DNA from: Novosphingobium sp. 18050
GTDB lineage: Bacteria > Pseudomonadota > Alphaproteobacteria > Sphingomonadales > Sphingomonadaceae
Assembly: GCF_902706195.1 (NCBI RefSeq)
Contig: NZ_CACSJO010000030.1
Span: 1 to 46,193, forward strand
Direction: 5' to 3'
DNA: 46,193 bases
Part shown: positions 24,410 to 33,055 of the stretch, one piece after another
How the letters are laid out: each line of letters opens with the position of its first letter
How positions within the stretch are numbered: position 1 is the stretch's first letter
Made by a program: the position numbers and the translations under genes
The notes under the pieces: generated by a model
The model's input: the letters and a program-made list of their open reading frames with translations, nothing else
Database searches by the model: none
Told to the model about the DNA's origin: nothing

Positions 24410-27247
24410 ATGAGCGAGACCGACAACAAACCGACCCTGGGCCGCAAGCCGCTTGGGCTTAAGCGCTCGGTGGAAGCGGGTGAGGTCAAGCAGACCTTCA
24501 GCCACGGCCGCACCAACAAGGTGGTGGTCGAGGTGAAGCGCCGCAAGGTGCTGGGCAAGCCGGGTGAAGGCGGCGTCGTCGAAGCTGCTGCTCCCGAGCC
24601 CGTGGCCGCTGCGCCCGCTCCGGCGCCTGCACCGCAGCGCCCGGCTCCGCCGCCGGTCGTGAAGCGCGCCGTGCCTTCCAACGAGACCCCGCAGGAGCGC
24701 GTTGCCCGCCTCCAGCGCGAGGCCGAGGAAGACCGTCTTTCGGTTCAGGAAGAGAACAACCGCCGCGACCAGGAAAACCGCGTCCGCGCGATCGAGGAAG
24801 AGAAGCGCCGCGTCGAAGACGCGCGCCGCGCCGAGCAGGAAGCTGCCGCCGCTGCGGCTGCTCCCGCCCCGGCCCCGGTCGTGGAGGCACCGGCTGAGCC
24901 GGCTGCTCCCGCTCCTGTCGCAGAGGCCGCTCCGGCACCTGTTGCCGAAGCCGCCGTACCCGCAGCCGAAGCGGCTCCCGCTCCGGTCGCCGCCGAAGCA
25001 GCGCCTGCTGCGCCGGCCGCACCCAAGGCGCCCGTCGCCAAGGCTGCCGAGCCTGCGCCCGTCGCTGCAGCGCCTGAGCCGACCCCGGTGCCCGCGCCGC
25101 GCGCGTTTACGCCGGTTGCCCGCCGTTTCACGCCGGTACAGCGTCCCGAACCGCGCAAGCCCGAGCCTGCCGCTGCCACGACCGCTGCGGCCGGCCTCAC
25201 CGCCGCCGCCACGGGTTCGACTGCTACGGCGAGCGCCGGTGCAGGCACCGCTGCCAAGCGTCCCGACGCCAAGAAGGGCGCTGCTGCAGCGCCTGCGCGT
25301 CCGGCCCAGCCTGGCGAGCGCGGCAAGGGCGTCGGCGGCGATCGCCGCCAGTCCGGCAAGCTCACCGTCACCCGCGCCCTGAACGACGACGAGGGCGCCC
25401 GCGCCCGTTCGCTCGCCGCTCTGAAGCGTGCCCGTGAAAAGGAACGCCGCGGCAGCTACGGCGGCCGCCAGCAGCAGCGCGAGAAGCAGGTCCGCGACGT
25501 GGTCGTGCCTGATGCGATCACCGTCCAGGAACTCGCCAACCGTATGGCCGAGAAGGGCGCCGACCTCGTGAAGTCGCTCTTCAAGCTGGGCATGATGGTC
25601 ACCGTCAACCAGACGATCGACCATGACACGGCGGAGCTGCTGGTCGAGGAATTCGGCCACAACATCCAGCGCGTCTCGGAAAGCGATGTCGACATCGACA
25701 CCACGACCGACGTCGACGCCGAGGAAACGCTGAAGCCGCGCGCTCCGGTGGTCACCATCATGGGTCACGTCGATCACGGCAAGACCAGCCTTCTGGACGC
25801 CCTGCGCGGCACCGACGTGGTGCGCGGCGAGGCCGGCGGCATCACCCAGCACATGGGCGCCTACCAGATCAAGACCAAGGGCGGCGACCTCGTCACCTTC
25901 CTGGACACCCCGGGCCACGCCGCCTTCACGCAGATGCGTATGCGCGGTGCCAATGTCACGGACATCGTGGTGCTGGTGGTCGCGGCCGACGACGGCATCA
26001 TGCCGCAGACGGTCGAGGCCATCAATCACACCAAGGCCGCAGGCGTGCCGATGATCGTCGCGATCAACAAGATCGACAAGCCCGAGGCCAACCCGCAGAA
26101 GGTGCGTGAGCGTCTGCTCGAGCACTCGATCGTGGTCGAGGACATGTCGGGTGACGTTCAGGACGTCGAGGTTTCGGCCAAGACCGGCAAGGGTCTGGAC
26201 GAGCTGATCGAGAAGATCCTGCTCCAGGCCGAAGTCATGGAACTCAAGGCCAACCCCGACCGCGAGGCGGAAGCCACCGTGATCGAGGCCAAGCTCGACA
26301 AGGGCAAGGGCCCGCTGGCCAGCGTGCTGGTCAACCGCGGCACCCTTCGGGTCGGCGACATTCTCGTCGTCGGCACCGAGAGCGGCCGCGTCCGCGCCAT
26401 GCTCGACGACAAGGGGCGTCAGGTGAAGGTGGCTCTGCCGTCGATGCCGGTCGAGGTCCTGGGCCTCAGCGGCGTGCCGATGGCAGGCGACATGCTCACC
26501 GTGGTCGAGAACGAGAGCCGCGCGCGTGAAGTCGCGGCCTACCGTCAGGAGCAGGCCACGGCCAAGCGCACCGCGACCGCGCCCGCCAATATCGAAACGA
26601 TGTTTTCGGCGCTCGCCGCCAAGCAGAGCGTCATCGAATATCCGGTGGTCATCAAGGGCGACGTGCAGGGTTCGGTCGAGGCTATTAACGCCGCGCTCAA
26701 CAACCTGTCGAACGACGAGATCAAGGTGCGTATCCTCAGCTCGGGCGTCGGTGCGATCACCGAATCCGACGTGACCCTGGCCTCGGCCAGCGGTGCGCCG
26801 ATCGTGGGCTTCAACGTCCGCCCGAACGCCAAGGCGCGCGAGCAGCTCGAGAAGACCAAGACGCCGATGATGTACTACGACATCATCTATGAGCTGACGG
26901 CGGAAGTCGCCAAGCAGATGGCCGGCATCTGGGGCCCCGAGCGGATCGAAACCGTGGTTGGCCGCGCCGAGGTCAAGCAGGTCTTCCCGGCCGGCAAGAA
27001 GGACAAGGCAGCGGGTCTGCTCGTCACCGACGGGTACATCCGCAAGGGCATCAACGCCCGTCTTACGCGCCAGGATGTCATCGTCTCGAAGACGCTCATT
27101 CAGTCGCTGCGCCGCTTCAAGGACGATGTGGACGAAGTCCGCGGCGGTCTGGAGTGCGGTGTGGTCCTGGCCGACACCAACGACATCAAGCCGGGCGACA
27201 TGCTCGAAGTGTTCGAAGTCACGGAGCGCGAGCGCACCGTCGGCTGA
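24410..27247 (+). CDS. infB: Translation initiation factor IF-2
   Basis: 945 aa. Residues 1-30 form the IF2 N-terminal associated segment, followed by a long charged and Ala/Pro-rich linker (about 50-300, with many APAPVA-type repeats). Then comes the conserved IF2_N domain and the GTPase with G1 GHVDHGKT (452-459), DTPGH and NKID. Domains II, III and IV follow (SVEAINAALNNLSNDEIKVRILSSGVGAITESD; MAGIWGPERIETVVGRAEVKQVF). Places initiator tRNA on the 30S subunit. MSETDNKPTLGRKPL is taken as the start because that segment is the conserved N-terminus. Confidence 0.97.
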   Translation: MSETDNKPTLGRKPLGLKRSVEAGEVKQTFSHGRTNKVVVEVKRRKVLGKPGEGGVVEAAAPEPVAAAPAPAPAPQRPAPPPVVKRAVPSNETPQERVARLQREAEEDRLSVQEENNRRDQENRVRAIEEEKRRVEDARRAEQEAAAAAAAPAPAPVVEAPAEPAAPAPVAEAAPAPVAEAAVPAAEAAPAPVAAEAAPAAPAAPKAPVAKAAEPAPVAAAPEPTPVPAPRAFTPVARRFTPVQRPEPRKPEPAAATTAAAGLTAAATGSTATASAGAGTAAKRPDAKKGAAAAPARPAQPGERGKGVGGDRRQSGKLTVTRALNDDEGARARSLAALKRAREKERRGSYGGRQQQREKQVRDVVVPDAITVQELANRMAEKGADLVKSLFKLGMMVTVNQTIDHDTAELLVEEFGHNIQRVSESDVDIDTTTDVDAEETLKPRAPVVTIMGHVDHGKTSLLDALRGTDVVRGEAGGITQHMGAYQIKTKGGDLVTFLDTPGHAAFTQMRMRGANVTDIVVLVVAADDGIMPQTVEAINHTKAAGVPMIVAINKIDKPEANPQKVRERLLEHSIVVEDMSGDVQDVEVSAKTGKGLDELIEKILLQAEVMELKANPDREAEATVIEAKLDKGKGPLASVLVNRGTLRVGDILVVGTESGRVRAMLDDKGRQVKVALPSMPVEVLGLSGVPMAGDMLTVVENESRAREVAAYRQEQATAKRTATAPANIETMFSALAAKQSVIEYPVVIKGDVQGSVEAINAALNNLSNDEIKVRILSSGVGAITESDVTLASASGAPIVGFNVRPNAKAREQLEKTKTPMMYYDIIYELTAEVAKQMAGIWGPERIETVVGRAEVKQVFPAGKKDKAAGLLVTDGYIRKGINARLTRQDVIVSKTLIQSLRRFKDDVDEVRGGLECGVVLADTNDIKPGDMLEVFEVTERERTVG

Positions 27248-27271
27248 GCCTTCCAGGTTTGACGCGAACAC

Positions 27272-27313
27272 AGCGGCCACTGCCCGGGGAAACCCGGCGG
27301 TGGCCGTTTTCTT
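27272..27313 (+). terminator. Intrinsic terminator after infB
   Basis: CGGCCACTGCC... paired with ...GGCGGTGGCCG around a GAAA-type loop, followed by TTTTCTT, 25 nt past the infB stop. It separates the rimP-infB unit from rbfA. Confidence 0.85.
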
Positions 27314-27672
27314 AGATGCGTCGGATTTAGGCAAACCTGGTCCAACACGGATTAATCAATAAGTTCTTGTGCTTAATTCGTTCCGAGAACTTGCCGGCCA
27401 TTTACTCGGCACGGGTGGCCGGGCTCATCGAGCCGGGCCGCAAGTGACCGGTGAGGAGGCTGGAACCTCGGCCTCCGATACGCGATCGGCCCGCATGCTG
27501 GAACATCCGGGCTTGGGCAGTGATGTGATAGTATCGACTGTAATATCGCTTTGATGCGGCCGCTCGGCGCATTTTCCAACACGGGCCGTTCGGACCACAT
27601 CGTGCCTTGCCGCCGCCCGGGCGCGGTGGTGTAACAAATTTAATCCGTGGCCACCATTTACCGGAACTTCAG
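27314..27672. other. Structured intergenic stretch before the DUF1697 gene
   Basis: 359 bases without a credible gene. Successive perfect stems can be drawn: AAGTTCT/AGAACTT (27361-27392), CCGGCCA/TGGCCGG (27394-27422), GGCTC-ATC-GAGCC (27422-27434), GGAGGC/GCCTCC (27455-27476). A 61-codon frame from GTG 27369 lacks a ribosome-binding site. May be a 5' leader or sRNA; no known class recognised. Confidence 0.4.
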
Positions 27673-28206
27673 ATGACCCGCTATTGCGCCTTCTTCGCTT
27701 CGATCAATGTCGGCGGCAACCGCCTGACGATGGCCGACCTGCGCTATGCCTTTGAGCGCGAGGAATTCGAGAATGTCGAAACCGTGGTGGCCAGCGGTAA
27801 CGTCCTGTTCGATTTTGACGAGCGGCCGACCGATGGTCTGGAGGACCTGTTCGCCCACATGATGCGCGACCGCTTCGACCTGGAAACCTTCGCGGCGGTG
27901 CGCAACCGGGACGAGGTTCGTGCCGCAGTCGACGAGAATCCCTTCACCGGCATCGGGCAGGACCACTACGTCCATACCCTGTTCCTTGAACGGCAGGCCG
28001 AGCAGGCGGCTTTCGACAAGCTTGTGGCCGACCATGCGACGCGTGGGCCGGAGAAGATCGCGATGGGGCCGCGCTCGCTTTATGTCGATTTTGTCGACGG
28101 GGCCGGATCGTCCAAGCTCACCGGAGCCTTCATCGAACGGCGGCTGGGCTGCCGGGCCACCGCGCGCAACGTGCGGTCGCTGGCGCGTATTCTCGCGAAG
28201 ATGTAA
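27673..28206 (+). CDS. DUF1697 protein
   Basis: 177 aa. Family pattern from the first residues: YCAFFASINVGGNRLTMADLRYAFEREEFENVETVVASGNVLFD (family form: R-G-I-N-V-G-G ... M-x-x-L ... F-x-x-V-x-T-x-I-x-S-G-N-V-x-F), and a C-terminal KLTGAFIERRLGCRATARNVRSLARILA. Function uncharacterised. ATG at 27673 suits the conserved N-terminus; the frame is open 22 codons further upstream. Its 3' end faces rcnB across a shared terminator. Confidence 0.85.
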   Translation: MTRYCAFFASINVGGNRLTMADLRYAFEREEFENVETVVASGNVLFDFDERPTDGLEDLFAHMMRDRFDLETFAAVRNRDEVRAAVDENPFTGIGQDHYVHTLFLERQAEQAAFDKLVADHATRGPEKIAMGPRSLYVDFVDGAGSSKLTGAFIERRLGCRATARNVRSLARILAKM

Positions 28207-28208
28207 AA

Positions 28209-28242
28209 GGAAGGCGGCCGCTCGGCAGAGCGACCGCCTTCC
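28209..28242. terminator. Bidirectional terminator between DUF1697 and rcnB-like genes
   Basis: GGAAGGCGG-C-CGCTC / GAGCG-A-CCGCCTTCC with a 4-nt GGCA loop, flanked by AAAA on the left for minus-strand use. Serves both convergent genes. Confidence 0.7.
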
Positions 28243-28296
28243 ATTGCCTGTCCTGCCGCGCCCGGGGCCACGGCATCAGGATCAGGCGCTTTGGTA

Positions 28297-28626
28297 TTAG
28301 CGGAACATCCCGGTCGTGACGGCCGAGATGATCCCGCTGGTAATGCCGACGAGCAGGAGGTCATTGCCCGAACGCACATAGTGATAGCCGCGCGGCGGGG
28401 CCTTCACGTTGCGATATTTGCGATAGTCGACCTGCTGGTAGTTGCGGGCGCGGTTGCGGTCGAACTTCTCGCCCTTGCGGAAGGTCTTGTAGGTGACCTT
28501 CTTGGTCACGACCGTCTTGCTGGAGCGCTTGTCGTCATGGCGCATGGGCTGAGCTATCGCCGGCGCTGCGGCAAGGGTGGGGACAACCATGGCGGCTGCG
28601 ATCAGGGCGGCGGTAAACTTCTTCAT
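28297..28626 (-). CDS. RcnB-family periplasmic protein
   Basis: 109-aa precursor: signal peptide MKKFTAALIAAAMVVPTLAAAPAIAQ, then a basic linker (HDDKRSSKTVVTKKVTYKTFRKGEKFDRNRARNYQQVDYRKY) and the RcnB core APPRGYHYVRSGNDLLLVGITSGIISAV. E. coli RcnB limits Ni/Co efflux, but members in alphaproteobacteria are numerous and mostly uncharacterised, so metal homeostasis is only a family inference. AAGGAGT precedes this ATG. Confidence 0.83.
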   Translation of the reverse strand: MKKFTAALIAAAMVVPTLAAAPAIAQPMRHDDKRSSKTVVTKKVTYKTFRKGEKFDRNRARNYQQVDYRKYRNVKAPPRGYHYVRSGNDLLLVGITSGIISAVTTGMFR

Positions 28627-28736
28627 TAAGCACTCCTTTGACGGGTCGTTCCATTCCAGATAACGCCAAAGGGGCGGGAATGAGCCGTAATCAATTGTTG
28701 CAAATTGTAGCAACCGACGCACATGGACGCAGGAAT

Positions 28737-29168
28737 ATGGCACGTAATCAGAGCACACCCGAACAGCACTCCGTCCGCCTCCTCAAGGTGGGCGAACAGG
28801 TGCGCCACGTAATTTCCGAGATTCTGACGCGCCAGCAGGTCCACGACGTGACGCTGAGCACGCATACCGTCTCGGTCACGGAAGTGCGCATGACGCCCGA
28901 TCTTCGCCATGCGGCCGTCTTCGTGAAACCCCTGCTGGGCGAGGACGAGGAAGTCGTGCTCAAGGCCCTGCGGACGAACACGGCCTACTTCCAGCGCGAG
29001 GTCGCCCAGCGGCTCAAGCTCAAGTTCGCCGCCAAGATCCAGTTCCGCGCCGACGAGACCTTCGACGAGGCGAGCCGCATCGATGCACTGCTGAGCGACC
29101 CGCGCGTGAAGCGCGACCTCGCCGCAGAGCCTGAAGCCGACCCGGAGTCCGAGCCCAAGGACGATTGA
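28737..29168 (+). CDS. rbfA: Ribosome-binding factor A
   Basis: 143 aa KH-type protein for 30S maturation and cold adaptation. SVRLLKVGEQVRHVISEILTRQQVHD, VSVTEVRMTPDLRHAAVFVKPLLG and LRTNTAYFQREVAQRLKLKFAAKIQFRADETFDEASRIDALL match RbfA; an acidic tail follows. ATG 28737 is chosen by comparison with family N-termini, though AGGA lies only 2 nt before it. A Met at 28680 with AGGGG upstream is a real alternative. Separated from infB by the DUF1697 and rcnB genes. Confidence 0.93.
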   Translation: MARNQSTPEQHSVRLLKVGEQVRHVISEILTRQQVHDVTLSTHTVSVTEVRMTPDLRHAAVFVKPLLGEDEEVVLKALRTNTAYFQREVAQRLKLKFAAKIQFRADETFDEASRIDALLSDPRVKRDLAAEPEADPESEPKDD

Positions 29169-29263
29169 TCCAGCACACCGCCGGGACGATCAGCAGGGCG
29201 GCCGGGCTTCCTGCGCCGCCATGACCCGCTACTCTGCTGCGCAAAGAGGCAGGGAGTTCGGAT

Positions 29264-30001
29264 ATGCGCCAGTTGGTGTTCCTTCATGGCGGCGGGCAGG
29301 GCGGCTGGGTCTGGGATGAGACTATCGCGGCGATCGCTCGTCAGTCCGGCGGCGCCGCACAGTGTCTGGCGCTAGACGCGCCCGGCTGCGGTGCGAAGCG
29401 CGGAGTGGATACGTCCGGCTATGCCTTCGCCGATACCACCCGCGAACTGATCTCCGACATCGCCGCCGCCGGATTTTCCGATGTCGTGCTCGTGGGCCAT
29501 TCGCAGGCCGGGATGACCATACCGCACATGGTGGAACTGGCCCCGACGGGGCTCATCGGCAGACTGGTCTATGTCACCTGCTCGGCGCCGCTGGCGGGCC
29601 TGACTACACTGGAGCAGATGGGCCACGGCCCGCGCGGCTCCAGCCCCGAAGAGGTCGGCTATCCGCTGGGCGCCGATGCGACCATGGCGCAGCGCTACGC
29701 CGCCATGTTCTGCAACGACATGGACGAAACAGGCGCCGCCGCCTTTCTCGGTCGGCTGGGGGAGGACGGCTGGCCGGCGAGCGCCTATGCGTGGAGCGAC
29801 TGGCGTTACGAGCACCCGCGGGCCATGCCGTCGCACTACGTCGTGGCGTTGCGCGACACCGCGCTTCCGGTGCTATGGCAGGAGCGTTTTGCCGACCGCC
29901 TCCATGCCCGCCGCATCAGCCGTATCGATGCCGGGCATCAGGTCATGAACACGCGTCCCGAGGCTCTGGCGGAAATCCTTCTGGCCGAGGCAATGGTCTG
30001 A
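29264..30001 (+). CDS. Alpha/beta-hydrolase (esterase EstC/hydroxynitrile-lyase-like)
   Basis: 245 aa. Fold markers: oxyanion segment FLHGGGQGGWVW, nucleophile elbow GHSQAG with Ser80, and the C-terminal catalytic His in IDAGHQVMNTRPEALAEILL. The small lid and the HGxxxGGWxW start resemble the plant salicylate-esterase/hydroxynitrile-lyase group found in bacteria. Substrate unknown. GGGAG lies about 9 nt before the ATG. Confidence 0.82.
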   Translation: MRQLVFLHGGGQGGWVWDETIAAIARQSGGAAQCLALDAPGCGAKRGVDTSGYAFADTTRELISDIAAAGFSDVVLVGHSQAGMTIPHMVELAPTGLIGRLVYVTCSAPLAGLTTLEQMGHGPRGSSPEEVGYPLGADATMAQRYAAMFCNDMDETGAAAFLGRLGEDGWPASAYAWSDWRYEHPRAMPSHYVVALRDTALPVLWQERFADRLHARRISRIDAGHQVMNTRPEALAEILLAEAMV

Positions 30002-30032
30002 AGAACCGGCCTGAAGAACTGACGCTGAAGGC

Positions 30033-31754
30033 TCAGTCGCTTTCGAAAGTCAGTGTCGCCGCGCGCCAGTTACCCACCGCCGCGTCCTCGGGGCTGATCC
30101 AGAACTGGTAGAGCCCGGCCTCGCTCCAGCACCATTCCATCATGTCGTCGTAGCCCAGTTGCAGCAGCAGGAGGTCGCTGCGTGGCTGACCGCGCGCGCC
30201 GAGGCGGCTGGCGGGCAGGCCGAACATCTGGTGCTGGTCCACGGGGGGCAGGCGGTAGTCGCGGTTGATGCGGGCCAGAACGTCTTCTGGCAGGGCGGCA
30301 AGGGTTTCGGGCGGGCCGGAGACCATGGCTCGCAGCGAAAGCGTGGCCAGTTGCGCCAGCGAGCCGGGCGCGTGATAGCGCACCAGTTCGCCGAAGCGTT
30401 CGTGCACTTCGGCCAGGATATCGGCGACGATGTCCAGTTCCGCCGGCTCAAGCTGTGCCCAGGGATCGCGCCCGGCGACGAACTGGTCCAGCGCCTGGAC
30501 CATATCGGGAAGCGCCGCGGACTGCTCCTCCATAGCGCCCATTTCGTCGGCCAGATAATCCGCTGCTTCCTGCGCATGCTCGAGCGCGTCAGCCCCGGCC
30601 TGCGGATCGCGGCGCAACTGCTCGAAAACAGCGCGTTTCTGGTCGAGGGCGGCACGGTGGGCGGCCAGGGGGCGCGCGCAGGCGGCCAGCGCTTCGTGGA
30701 GCTGGTCGGCGAGGTGGTTCACCGAATGCCACCACAGCGCCTCAACCGGGGCGCCGACGCCGGCGGCGTAGAACGGGTGGTCGCGAAGCGGGGCTTGGCG
30801 ATCAAGCTGCACGGCCATCGCCTGTTCGATCGCGGCTTCGCGTAAGGGATCGTGATAGTCGCGCAGGGCTTCGGGAAGGTCGAGCGCGAGCAGCTGGACC
30901 GGCCAGAACGGGAAGAACCAGCGGCTCAGGCGGCTTGCCTCGGCCGGGAAGGGGTAGCCGCCCTCATCGAAAGCTGGCGCCAGGTCATGCGGCGGATCGG
31001 TGAAGTCATGCGCGCCCTCGGGCACTGCGATAACCGCGCCGGCGCCGACGAAGAAGGCCAGCGAGCCGGTGCGCGGCAGCGGCGTGTCCGGGCAGGCGAA
31101 GGCCAGTTCGACAAGATCGATCTGCGCGATGAAGGGCAGGGGCACGCCGTCGGCTCCGCGCGGCCAGGCCGCGGCGCCAAGGCGGGGCAGGCCGCCAAGC
31201 CAGCTGCTGTCGGAGAACCAGTCGCGCTCGCGCTCACGGGGCTTGCGTATCAGGATGACCGGGGCAGGCAAAGCGCCCGCCGGTTCGGCGAACGGGGAAG
31301 CCGGGAACGGTGCAGGTGCTTCCGGCAGGGGCGCGAGGTCGGCAGGGGCTTCGCTGCCGGACAGGGCGCGGCGGCGCAAATTCGCGATGCGCGCATCGGT
31401 GCGTGTTTCGGACCATGCTTCGGGTTGGGCGTCTGGCCATGCCTCGGCGAGGCCGTCCGTTACCGGGGCGGCGGCGGGCAACGGCTCGGGCGTCCAGACG
31501 GGCGGGGCGCCGGGCTCGTCGTCGCTTCCCGTGACGTGCTCGCGGCCGCGAAGGGTAAGCGCGGCGACCAGCGCCAGCACCACGCCCAGCACCAGCAATG
31601 CCGGAATGACGTTGCCCTGCCCCAGCGCGGCGGCGATCCGTTCGGCGCCCGCGTCGAGAGGGGACAGCGCGCCGCCGAACGGCGCCAGCGCCACATAGAA
31701 GGCCACGGCCGCCGGCAGCGCGAAACATGCCATCACCGCGATCATTCTCTTCAT
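30033..31754 (-). CDS. DUF1963 (YwqG-like) protein with N-terminal membrane anchor
   Basis: 573 aa. Two N-terminal hydrophobic segments (about 5-22 and 48-68), a Pro/Ala/Glu-rich linker, then the YwqG-like domain. Seen in it: WLGGLPRLGAAAWPRGADGVPLPFIAQIDLVELA, an insert rich in helices (SLAQLATLSLRAMVSG), and the C-terminal HQMFGLPASRLGARGQPRSDLLLLQLGYDDMMEWCWSEAGLYQFWISPEDA. The latter is the DUF1963 end, where the protein reports water- or substrate-like binding in crystal structures of unknown function. The start is at MKRMIAVMAC. Role unknown. Confidence 0.78.
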   Translation of the reverse strand: MKRMIAVMACFALPAAVAFYVALAPFGGALSPLDAGAERIAAALGQGNVIPALLVLGVVLALVAALTLRGREHVTGSDDEPGAPPVWTPEPLPAAAPVTDGLAEAWPDAQPEAWSETRTDARIANLRRRALSGSEAPADLAPLPEAPAPFPASPFAEPAGALPAPVILIRKPRERERDWFSDSSWLGGLPRLGAAAWPRGADGVPLPFIAQIDLVELAFACPDTPLPRTGSLAFFVGAGAVIAVPEGAHDFTDPPHDLAPAFDEGGYPFPAEASRLSRWFFPFWPVQLLALDLPEALRDYHDPLREAAIEQAMAVQLDRQAPLRDHPFYAAGVGAPVEALWWHSVNHLADQLHEALAACARPLAAHRAALDQKRAVFEQLRRDPQAGADALEHAQEAADYLADEMGAMEEQSAALPDMVQALDQFVAGRDPWAQLEPAELDIVADILAEVHERFGELVRYHAPGSLAQLATLSLRAMVSGPPETLAALPEDVLARINRDYRLPPVDQHQMFGLPASRLGARGQPRSDLLLLQLGYDDMMEWCWSEAGLYQFWISPEDAAVGNWRAATLTFESD

Positions 31755-31877
31755 GCCCACTCCCGCTTCATGCTCTCGGTACTCCTCCCGGTTCTGGAGT
31801 GTTAGGGGCAATCCAGCCGGGGAGAAGCCCATGTAAGACAGTGCGCGGTGTCCGGTGGGGTGTTATCCCCAGCGTCG

Positions 31878-32468
31878 ATGGCCAAGCTCTACTTCTACTA
31901 CGCCAGCATGAACGCAGGCAAATCCACGACGCTGCTACAAGCGGATTTCAATTACCGCGAGCGCGGTATGCGCACAATGCTGTGGACGGCGGCAATCGAC
32001 GATCGCAGCGCCGATCTAGGCACCGGACATGCGATCGAAAGCCGCATCGGCCTGCACGCCGGGGCGCACCGCTTCGTCGCCGGCACCGACCTGTGCGAGC
32101 AGGTGCGGGCGGCCCACGCCGCACAGCCGCTCTCCTGCGTGCTCGTCGATGAGGCGCAGTTCCTCACGCCGCAGCAGGTGTGGCAATGCGCCGACATCGC
32201 CGACAAAGTGGGCATTCCCGTCCTGTGCTACGGCCTTCGCACCGATTTTCAGGGAGAGCTGTTCCCCGGCGCAGCGGTGCTGCTGGGCATTGCTGACAGC
32301 CTCGTCGAACTGAAGGCGGTGTGCCACTGCGGCCGCAAGGCCTCGATGAACCTGCGCGTCGACGAAACCGGCCGCGCTGTCAGCGAAGGTGCGCAGACCG
32401 AGATCGGCGGCAACGACCGCTATGTTGCCCTGTGTCGGCGTCATTTCAGCGAGGCGCTGGGGCGGTAG
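31878..32468 (+). CDS. tdk: Thymidine kinase, type II
   Basis: 196 aa. P-loop ASMNAGKST (residues 9-17), catalytic-base segment LVDEAQFLT, and a Zn site made of CHCGRKA and the later CRRH. YGLRTDFQGELFPGAAVLL is the family lasso/thymidine-binding region. Salvages thymidine to dTMP. The start is placed at MAKLYFYYASM; a Met 10 codons upstream lacks support. Confidence 0.95.
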   Translation: MAKLYFYYASMNAGKSTTLLQADFNYRERGMRTMLWTAAIDDRSADLGTGHAIESRIGLHAGAHRFVAGTDLCEQVRAAHAAQPLSCVLVDEAQFLTPQQVWQCADIADKVGIPVLCYGLRTDFQGELFPGAAVLLGIADSLVELKAVCHCGRKASMNLRVDETGRAVSEGAQTEIGGNDRYVALCRRHFSEALGR

Positions 32469-32536
32469 GTATTTTCATCCGGGTGTATTGACTGTTTAAT
32501 CCGGGTAAATATAGCAGCGTCCCGAAAGGACGTCCG

Positions 32537-33055
32537 ATGACCGTTACCGTATTCTACAAGGATGACGTGATCGCGAGAGGATCCCCCGGCGATTTCGCGG
32601 CAGCGCTGCGCGATCTTGGCCCGCTTGCCCGCAGCAGTGACCTGCTCGCTTTCGACGACGACACCGGCCGCCAGGTCGACCTCGACCTTGCAGAGCCCGC
32701 TGCACCGCGCCCGCGCGGCCGCCCGGCGCTGGGCGTCGAGGCGCGCGAGGTCACTTTGCTGCCCCGGCACTGGGAATGGCTGTCTGCGCAGCCCGGCGGT
32801 GCGTCCGTCACCTTGCGCAAGCTGGCCGAAGCGGCGATGCGCAGCGGCCGTAGCGAGCGCGAATGTCTCGACGCCGCCTGCCGTTTTCTCACCGTCATGG
32901 CGGGCGACCGCCCCGGCTATGAAGAGGCGACCCGCGCGCTCTATGCCGGGGATCGCGACAATTTCGATGCCCTGTGCGTGCTATGGCCCAGCGCCGTAGC
33001 CGAACATGCCCGCCGTCTGGCGTGGCCTAGGGACAGCCAGAGGGACGCTTTCTGA
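32537..33055 (+). CDS. DUF2239 protein
   Basis: 172 aa. Matches the DUF2239 outline: N-terminal FYKDDVIARGSPGDFAAALRD, RGRPALGVEAREVTLLPRHWEWLSAQPGGASVTLRKLAEAAMR, and C-terminal FLTVMAGDRPGYEEATRALYAGDRDNFDALCVLWPSAVAEH. The middle GRP-x4-EAREVTLLPRHWEWL is a probable DNA-binding-like helical region. Function uncharacterised. Its stop overlaps the truB start by one base (TGATG), so the two are translationally coupled. Confidence 0.82.
   Translation: MTVTVFYKDDVIARGSPGDFAAALRDLGPLARSSDLLAFDDDTGRQVDLDLAEPAAPRPRGRPALGVEAREVTLLPRHWEWLSAQPGGASVTLRKLAEAAMRSGRSERECLDAACRFLTVMAGDRPGYEEATRALYAGDRDNFDALCVLWPSAVAEHARRLAWPRDSQRDAF

Noticed and set aside
24374..27334. 986-codon minus-strand frame antisense to infB
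   Set aside because: Shadow of the Ala/Gly-rich coding frame of infB; no family features. The same applies to long antisense frames over pnp and nusA.
27369..27554. 61-codon plus-strand frame after infB
   Set aside because: GTG start without ribosome-binding site and no motif; the region is better described as hairpins.
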